A stretch of 64,000 bases of DNA. It comes from Onchidella celtica. Lineage: Eukaryota > Mollusca > Gastropoda > Systellommatophora > Onchidiidae. Position 1 is the first letter of the stretch; each line of letters starts with the position of its first letter. The position numbers were made by a program, and so were the translations under genes. A model generated the notes under the pieces. That model was not told the origin of the DNA. It searched no databases and saw only the letters and a program-made list of their open reading frames with translations. Positions 24,601 to 33,600 of the stretch are shown here, piece after piece. Location: contig OZ007570.1 in the NCBI GenBank assembly GCA_963931925.1, positions 24,746,408-24,810,407 of the forward strand. The letters are read 5' to 3'.

Positions 24601-27600
24601 CGGCCATTTCGTTTTTCTATCTGGACGACAGCAGTTGATAAAGCATCTCTCTTTTGTGTTTCTTCATTGTGCCCATTGTGAAATTCTGTGCAGCTGGACT
24701 TTAATGAATTCTTCAAGATCCAGATAAATCGCGGGAGATCCTATTCTAGATCTAGACTCTAGTAGTGACTGATAAAACGAGCCAGGACGACGGACGGTCT
24801 GTTTCTCGGGTTTGGGCTCTTCCACTTCGATTGAGTTTCATTTGGACATTGTTTGAACGATTTTCTCATTCATCAGCAGCCATTCATTGCTACAGGAGGC
24901 CACTCCATGTTTTTTTATCATGAGGAGGGTAACGTGTGTTTTTAGATCTGGATCCAACGTAGAATAGGTGGAAACTGGTGATATCGCTTGCTTGATCAAA
25001 ATCAAGGTCCATTTTTATGGTCTGGTCAATGTCAATAGTATAGTGCTCCGATAACAAATTTCAGGAAGACTAAGAACAACCAAAAAATGGGAAAGTGCTA
25101 CTTTGATCCCGAGTGGTTAAAAGATCCACAATATAGTGACGGGCTACTTTGTGACAGTGGGGACAAGGATAATTTCCGCTGTAAATTGTGCAACAGAGCA
25201 TACAAAATTGGAAAGTCGGGAAAGAAGGCTTTATCGACACATTTGTTAACACAGAAGCACCAGGATGCTGCAGCAGCAACAGAGAAAAACGCTTCCATTC
25301 TAGGATTTACCAAGACAAAGCCTGGATCTGTTTCAACTACATCAGCACCAGTATCTTCTTTGGGTGGACCTAATTTGTAATTTTGAAACATTTTCCGCGC
25401 GCTAGACTGGTAGGATTTTTTAAAGGAGTGGTAGGATTTTTTGAAGTTGGAAAGTGCTGGACACCCTGTTTCCCTATCACCATTAGCTTTTCTTTCTCTG
25501 TTCCAAACATGTTTGCACACACCAGCACAGTGACTCGTTCTTTGGTCTTTTTTCCGCCTTGCAAGGTTTCATCTTTAAAGGTGTAACCTCGGTCTGGAAA
25601 CCTCGGAAATAGATCCCAGTTTCATCTACGTTGAAAATGTCATTCTCACTGTATTGTTGCAAGATAGCAGGAAGAATGAGGGATCGGAATTCTTCTGATG
25701 CCGCCGTGTCTGTCGCTTGCTGCTCTCCATGCTCTTTTTTTGAATTTTAGTCCATGGCGAGATTTAAACCTGTTCACCTATCCATCAGAAGGCTCAAAAT
25801 CATGCCTTAACTCCTTAGCTAATTCCGTTGCTTTGGTCTTCAAAATAGGCAAATTAAGTCTGGCATTTTGATCCAACTTCTGTTTCATCCACAAAAACAA
25901 AGCTTCATCCACATCTTCTTCTTTAAAAGGGCGTTTTCTTTTGAGTGTCAGCGATCCTGATGTTGCTTGTTGTTTTAGATGTTCTCGGTTTTTAGTGATT
26001 CTGGAGACTGTGCTGAGGTCCAGGTTAAACTTTTTTCCAATGGAAACGAAGTTCACCTTTCCAATCTTCTCTTCTTTCTCAATTTCTGCAAGACCATCTA
26101 ATTTTGTTTTCAGCTCGATAGATTTTCCGCAGGATGCCATGATCTTAACAAGTTTTGCTTTGCTTCAATGCTTAGAAAGTGAAAATGTGAAATGAAATGT
26201 TACTCAGTCGTAAGTGTCCATAAACTCATCAGTGTAGACTGAGGCCTTATGCCTTGCGGTAAATTAAGGCCTGATCATGTCAAAATTGGAAAGAATCCGA
26301 CCAATCGAATGCAAAAGCCGATCAGATGCAAAAACCAATCAAGTGCGACGAATGTTTTCTCTATTCTTTCCCATCCGCCCACTCAAACCTTTGCAACTGA
26401 TTAGGGCGGTCACTAACCTTCTGTTGTTCCCGCCCCCCACCCACACAGTCAGTTTGATCTACATACGCAACTGACCAAAGCAGCGCTGCCGCCATGTGTC
26501 CATTGTAAAGAGCACGTCTGTCTGGCGAGAGATTAGGGTGGTCCCATACCCTCTGTTGACTCCAACCCCACCCTCACATGCCAGCTTGATCTACCTATAC
26601 GAAATTGATCAAAGCAGCGCCATCTGTCCATTGCAAACAGCGCCTGTCTGTTTGGTGGTCAAGTACATGTAATACACATACACTTCGTTTGTAAAAATGT
26701 TTCATCTCTCTGACAATGAAAAAAGCGTGCTCTTAGGCGAATGGTACTTTAAACAAGCATGTTGTTAGAGGGGACCTTTTATATAGAAAAAATTATGTTT
26801 TTTTTTTTAAAAAGCGTGCTGTTAGACAGATTGTGCTGTTAGGCGGTGACCACTGTATTATAAGGTTTTCACTGCTGTCCTTTGCATGAATCATGGTATC
26901 TATTGTAAAGACTCTTTAGGACCATGTGTATGCATTCCAGTTGGCACAAGGTAATTTTACTAAAATATATTGACATTTATTTTAGTCTCTAGTATCTAAT
27001 CTGCTACCCATCTTTATTGCCTTTTTGTGTTAGGTCGGAGTTCGAAGTGACGTATGGTCTTTAGGCTGTATTCTGTATCAGATGATATATGGACACACAC
27101 CTTTCCAGTATGTCAGACAGAAACTACTGGCCATAAAGAATCCAGCTCATGCAATATCTTTTCCAGACAAGGGAGATCCTCTTTTAATGGATGTTCTTAA
27201 GGTATGGAAGATATCACCCTGTTGTGTTTGAAATTCATAAAAAATTCCCTATCCTGTGTGACAAATATAGAAATAGTGTCATAGTTAAAATAATGATGGT
27301 GTTTTGTCATGACATATTCCTTTCTTTAATTTACTTCTATCTTCATTTTTTTCCCGTCAAAGCAGTTACCTTGAACATTCTGAAGGTCACCTTTCTGCAG
27401 AATGGAAAATAAATTCCATCACAGTTGGACAATTAGTAACTTTGATCCTTATACTTTTAATATCTAACCTTTCACGTGTATTATTTATTTGATGATTATC
27501 ATAATCACATAGATTCATAAAATCTCACACCAGAAAGAAAGAAAAACCTGAGCTGCCACGGCAGTATTGGAAACCTTGTGGTTTGAATAGTCATGTAACG

Positions 27601-30600
27601 GAGCATTTTTTTTTCTCAGGTTTTCAGGGAAAGTTCACTTCTGAACTTTTTGTATACATGACAGAAAATTGATATTGGCGAAATAAAACAAGAAAATCTC
27701 AGTGACACATAGTTACTGAGTTTCATAATTGTACTATTTTCTGCAATGGAATTATGTTCAGTATGGTTCATGATTTATATGGTGTATGGAAACATGAGCC
27801 AAAGAATTCATGGTGTCACATGTGCACCTTCTGTTGATGATTGAATATATTTTCGTTACACATAACTTAGATACTCATACTGAGCTTAAAGTAAAAAGCA
27901 AATGTTTTTGCCATTTGAATTTTTTTTTTTAAAGATTTTTTCCGCCAATGTTACTTTCATATTTCAGAAATGTCTGATAAGAGATGTGCGACAAAGACCT
28001 ACAACTGATGAACTCTTGAAGCATCCATACCTTCGAAAGCAATCAGCAGGTTTGTGTGTTCACAAGCACAGTCTTGCTTGTTTGTTTCATTTGATTTGTG
28101 CCAAAAAGCCGTAAAGCCCGCTTGTTTCTGATTGGTTCTTAGATACAGACAACTCCAGATGGTGGTCAGCTTGTGAGAAAATGAGATAATATTGCAAATT
28201 TGTTGAGCAACAGTTCGCATGTCTATGTTACATCCTTTAATAGTGTGGGGAGAGCATTTGAAAGCTTAATCTTTGTGATTCCAACCAGTGGTTAACATGT
28301 CCATGTCACAATGCCTTTGATTTAGAAGAGATACAGTGAACAATAAGACGGTGGTTACTTCTCAAAAAGGTCAGTGACCCGACGCGTGAAAATATGGCTG
28401 GCGCGGTCAGCTTGACCTTGCCGACTTAACCCGCCCATGCGGAGTGAGCACTTGTGAGTCAATACTGACATTCGACGCCTTGTGCAGGGTGAGGGTTAAA
28501 GGATTGCTGAATATTCAGGCCACAGATATTGCCAAACTCTAAAGATCATATTTAGAGAATCTGGGTTAGGAACAAATCTAGGCCATTTAAGGGGGGACAC
28601 GGGTAGTGAATACATCGATTTCAGTTAAAAATATCGATATTGGGTTTTCAACAAATTTACGTTTCTTGAAGTCTTTACTATCTGTTTTCAGTCATTAATT
28701 TCATGAATTTCACCTAAAAAATGGTTTTTGAAGAGGTAAAAGTGATCACCCTACACTCTTTTTTTGTTGTTCGATCATCACAGAGGCAGAAAATGCCAAT
28801 CTTTCCACCTTCGTTACGGCCTGTTTTCGATAGCGACAGTAGGCATGTCCGGTATCGTGGCAAAGCACTACTCTTCCTCTTTTGAATGGAACCACAACGA
28901 TACCCATGAACGAAACTAAACAGAGGAGATTCTCAATGAAAACAAGCATGGTATTTTCGAACTTTGGAGGTGTGTCTCGAATCGGGAGATCTCATTGGCC
29001 CAATTCAATAGTAATATAATTGCGCATGCGCAGAGGCGTGCTTTGCGATTGTTTACATCGGTGAAAATGGCGTGCCTACAACCGCTTTCTCTCAATAACT
29101 GCACTGCTGAAACACCAAAGAAACTGCCTAAAACCTTTCACTTCGGCAAAAAGAAGGCAAAGGCTAGAGGTAGAAATGGAGGCAGAAAGCGCAAAATTAC
29201 GAATCCAGAGCCCCTCGAAGTGTCTGCAAGCGCTTTCATTTCTGCACCGAACAGATCTAATGAAGGGAATGGGGTCGAAGTGACTCACACGGATATCGAT
29301 GAAACTATTGAAAGGTAATGTATATTTTGCAATTGATGTTGTTGTATAATGTGAAATCATTGGCACCATTCATATTGTTCCACACTGGTAGCAGACAGAT
29401 CGATTTAAGAGCCAGCAGTTATGTTCATTGTCAAGTCAACCTTCATCGCACCCCTTCTGGCTTGTGAGACATGTTGACATTGGTGAAAATGTAATTTGTG
29501 TGCTGTTCTCCCTCCCCACCCACCCTGCACCACCTTGTTTTCAGCAGCTAAGAAAATTCTGTATCATCATTAGAAATTTACTCAGTGTTATCAGTCTGTT
29601 ATTTTAGTACAGATGTTATGATAAAAAATTTGTTACTTGTAGATCAGTATCTATTTTGGGGTCTTATTTTGTTATACAGTAAAACCTCACTATAGCGCCA
29701 CCCGTTATACCGCCATTCCCACATACCGCCAGTTTTTCGCCATGGTACGGATCTGACACCTATACAAAGTCACTAAAAATCTCGTTATATCGCCATCCGC
29801 CAACAGTTTGACTGCTACATTCATAACTTGAGTATAGTAAATATTGCTCGTTATAGCGCCAACGTAAATTTAACCCCCACTCCCCACATCTACCTAAATC
29901 CAGCTAACACTGTAACAGTCGGAACATCACTTGGCGCCACAGTGCTTGTTATTCAAACACCAATCCTACTACACAGTCTTCGCTTTTGAAGTCCTGATAG
30001 GCCTACTGATGGGGCATGCAGTGGGAAAGACGGGTCACAGTTCAATAGAGAGTTTGCGAACGAACTGAAGCGCGCGTGAGGTGATGCTTCAACTGGTTCA
30101 TACCGGTCGCAGGGTACAATGCAAACAACGCACGTTTGTTGCTGAATTGTAATGTAGCATTATTTGTCGTGTTGCAATACATAATACTTTTAAGGTGCGA
30201 TTTCCTGAATAAATAAACTCCAACACACATAAACACAAAAAACAACAACAACAAAACAAATGAAAGCAATGTAAACTTCAAAATGACAACGGGGGTTTAT
30301 GTCTAGTGGAGAGATAAGGGAGATAACTGCAATATTTTAGACATGTTAGCCAGTCCAATGTTGATAAATTACTTAATTACTTATTTCTCTTGTTCTACAT
30401 GGTATTTTCGTTGTACCACCATTCTCGTTATACCGCCAATTTTCTGTTTGCCCCTTACTTGGCGGTATAACGAGATTTTACCGTATGTAGTATTTGCGTT
30501 GCATGCCAACCACTGTAACTGGACTGTTGCAGTTTCCATGTAATTTCATTTCATTTGGATTATTTGTAGCAAAAACAGTGTTAAAATTTTTTTTTTTTCT

Positions 30601-33600
30601 TCTATTCTCCTAGGCAAGGTCCAGATCCTAGTACTGAGAGTAGGCCTACATCAGCAAAAAAGATGAAGGTCTACGAAGACTTATTTCAGCAAAACACAGC
30701 TTCTGCAGAACATCAAGGATATTACCTCATCTACCATGGTGTGCTCCAGTCACTTGCCAGCAGTATTATCTGCAGCATGTGCAGTTCAACTTCTGTCACC
30801 CTGCACATTGACAAGAAACTGGGCTCATCTCATCGCTTTCAGCTATCATGCTCAGTTTGTTCTGGAAACATATTTACCGGAGATACATCTCCAGATGCAG
30901 GGACGCGAAAGGACATCAACACCAGGCTGGTCCTAGCTGCCAAGGAGACTGGAATCGGCTTCCAGAAGTTAAAACAATTCTTTGGACATCTGGACATGAG
31001 TGTGCCCGTGCATCTGAAGTCATTCCAGAACGTTATCAGCTGAAATACACAGCGCAGCTGAGGAAGTTATGGACACTGCGGCTGCTGAAATTCGCCACAG
31101 AGAAGAAACGTCACCAGCCAATATCACTGTCAGTTTCGATGGGACATGGCAGAAACGTGGCCACTTATCAGCCTTGTGGCTGCTATTTCAAATTATTGTC
31201 ACGGATGTGAAATTGGACCAAAATCTTCTGATTCTTCGTATGATTCCTGGAAGGCTGAACCTCAAATTAAATGTCAGAAGAATTTTGATGGGTCAGCAAA
31301 TGGAGACACGAGCTGCTGAAGTTATTTTTGGCAGAAGCTTGGATAAAAGAAACCTTATTTATGGAACCATTTTGTGTGACAGTGATGCGAAAGCCCATCA
31401 CTCTGTAGCAGGTATGGGACTTTATGATGACTATGGCATTGAGATTCAAAAGGAGGATTGTGTGAATCATATAGCCAAAAGAATGTTTAATGGATTAGGG
31501 AAATTGAAACAGTCAAACAAAAAAGAACTCAACCGCCGCCTTACCAAAAAGGCAATGGAAAAAATTACGAATACGTATGCTTACAATCTGAAGGACAATG
31601 CACCAGATGTTGAGGCCATGAGACAGGGAGTGATGGGAGGCATTCAGGATATGATGTCCACAGATGAGGACCCCAACCACTCCCTATGCCCAGCTGGTGT
31701 CAGGACCTGGTGCTGGTACAATAGGGAAGCAGCCCAAGGTGTTCCTGCTAATTGTGGGCACCGGACAACTTTTTCAAAAGATGTTGGGCATTTCATTATG
31801 CCCATCATTGACCGCCTCACCGACCCTGAGCTCCCGAAAAGGTGCTCAAATATGAAAACGCAGAACAACGAGTGTTTTAATTCTTTAATTTGGAAAAGAA
31901 GTCCAAAGACAGAATTTGTGTCGCGACAGTCTGTCGAGATTTGCTGTGGCCTTGGCAACATTGGCATTCAACTGTGATCCCCAAGGAATACAGCTGTGTT
32001 ATTCTAAACTGGGCCTGTATACAGGCAGAAATACCAGTGTAGAAAACTGTGTAAGGAAAACATATATAAACTGAAAAAGGCTGTGAGCAAAGGCACTCGT
32101 GACAGTTGCTATGCAAGGAAAAATGGAAAACTTTTAAAACTACAAAAGGATGATGAAAGAGCCTTGAAAGAGGGAGATACATATGGAGCTGGACAATTTA
32201 ATGTTTAATTGATAGAGGAGTGTGTGCCTTTTGTCTAAAATATAGTTTTGGGGTGATTTTCTTTGATAATTTTTATCTATGACCACTACTAACTTTCAAG
32301 AGCAATTTTCTCAATATCAGTTTTTGTTCCCAATTCTTCGTCTTATAAAATCTATCATAATAAAATTAATAGATATATTAATCATGCTCTTTCTTCTTTT
32401 CATGGCTTTAGAAATGGTTTCTGCACCAAATGGTGTACAGAGATCATAATTTTAATTATGCATTTTATGGTTGATTTATGTCAAGATGGGACGATGGTTT
32501 TTCATGTTGGGCAGGGTGATGTGATGCAAAATAAAGACACTGTTTTTTTTTCTGTTTTTCAAGATGAATCCAATGATGTCACTTTCATTTATATGTGAGT
32601 GTGCATGGGAAAACCCGGCATAAGTCGGCAGAGCTGATTTTGAGAAAAACGGCTTTGAAGTGAAAATATGGGTCCATCACAAACTTCCAACTTGGCTGTT
32701 GTTTAGGGGACTGTGGCATGTTACAGGGTAAACTGTAGATGAGCATTGAACACTACTCACAGTGATCTCTTTAACGGCTTTGTAATTCGACTGCGGTCTC
32801 CTAACAAGATCGAAAAACTTCCGACTTGGCTGTTTCTGGGGGACCGTGGCATGTTACAGGGTAAACTGTAGATGAGTAGTGAAGACTACTCACTGTGATC
32901 TCTATAACGGCTCTGTAATTAGACCATGGTCTCCTAACAACAATCATTCCATATCCAATATTACTTGGTCAATTAGCTATTGACACTTTTAAGGTTAAAT
33001 GCCGTTTTCTCAAAATCTTGTTTTAGGGGGCTTACTGACTTCAATCAAATTTATCAGAAATGTCTTGTCTTTTATTATACGTACAGAACTCAAAATGTCA
33101 TGTTGCCGACTTATGCCGGGTTTTCCCATGCACACTCACATATTGGTTGGACCGTTTGTGTGTGATAGATTTTATAAAATTGTTTGTTTATATTCAATAT
33201 GGCTGCCATTACCATGGCAACCGGTCACGTAACTCACCAATTTCATGTTTAAATATAATGTCAATAACTCATCATCATTGTTTGTTCCATTAGGGATAGC
33301 TTACAATCAAACATAGAAAAACTAATTTTTCTGGTAGTGTCCCCCCTTAAAAGAAAAAACATCTTGAGAATTAGAGCTCTGACATGTTATTGAATACAGA
33401 ATTTTCAGATTCATGGACAGACATCTTACTGGTTATCCAATTTCTATTACAATTTTTGAATGGGAACTTGCTCATAGGATGCCGTTATTTTTTTCTATTA
33501 GGTGCACAGGCTACCCCAAGCTTTGCCTCACAGTTAGAAAATTTGATAGAATTGGCTCTTTCCAGTGCATCTCCGCGCACACAACAGGCTCTCAGCAAGG

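Larger units (their letters stand above)
23738..26140 (-). pseudogene. Tigger transposase, split by an inserted element and decayed
   Basis: Read on the - strand. The ATG at 26140 opens an N-terminal helix-turn-helix of CENP-B type ([20 protein letters not shown]), then the second DNA-binding helix block ending about 25778. A DDE core follows: [12 protein letters not shown] near 25640 and VTVLVCANM near 25520. The 24328-25468 insert comes next, then [19 protein letters not shown] near 24200 and [11 protein letters not shown] with [13 protein letters not shown] from 24175. The C-terminus is acidic, ending at 23738. Beyond the insert I see a stop near 24195 and frame changes, so it is inactive. 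Confidence 0.88.
23374..26855 (-). mobile_element. Tigger/pogo DNA transposon, interrupted by a second element
   Basis: The terminal inverted repeats CAGTGGTCACCGCCTAACAG and CTGTTAGGCGGTGACCACTG are perfect over 20 bp, with TA on both sides (23372-23373 and 26856-26857). CAGT ends, a TA duplication and a - strand transposase of CENP-B/jerky type define it as Tigger (Tc1/mariner superfamily). A hAT-like element at 24328-25468 splits the transposase. Two tandem copies of about 130 bp at 26399-26652 lie upstream of the transposase start. Confidence 0.9.
22927..27033 (+). other. TTK intron filled by a Tigger transposon
   Basis: 4.1-kb intron. The Tigger element at 23374-26855 accounts for 85 percent of it. 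The short flanks show nothing else. Confidence 0.75.
28591..33346 (+). mobile_element. Kolobok-type DNA transposon, nearly full length
   Basis: The ends GGGGGGACAC and GTGTCCCCCC are inverted repeats directly flanked by TTAA (28587-28590 and 33347-33350). TTAA duplication plus G-rich ends plus the encoded transposase fit Kolobok. Contents: a two-exon transposase gene on + (29067-32207), a Tigger-type MITE in that gene's intron (29677-30483), and a 40-bp perfect inverted repeat enclosing two 134-bp tandem copies near the 3' end (32591-33143). The transposon reads in the same direction as TTK. Confidence 0.85.
28050..33501 (+). other. TTK intron filled by a Kolobok transposon
   Basis: 5.45-kb intron. 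The Kolobok element at 28591-33346 fills most of it. A candidate 66-bp TTAA-flanked piece lies at 28430-28495 (ends CCCGCCC and GGTGAGGG); it is too short to assign. Confidence 0.75.

Noticed and set aside
28430-28495. 66-bp TTAA-flanked micro-element
   Set aside because: The ends CCCGCCC and GGTGAGGG match only loosely, and TTAA is common in this AT-rich DNA.
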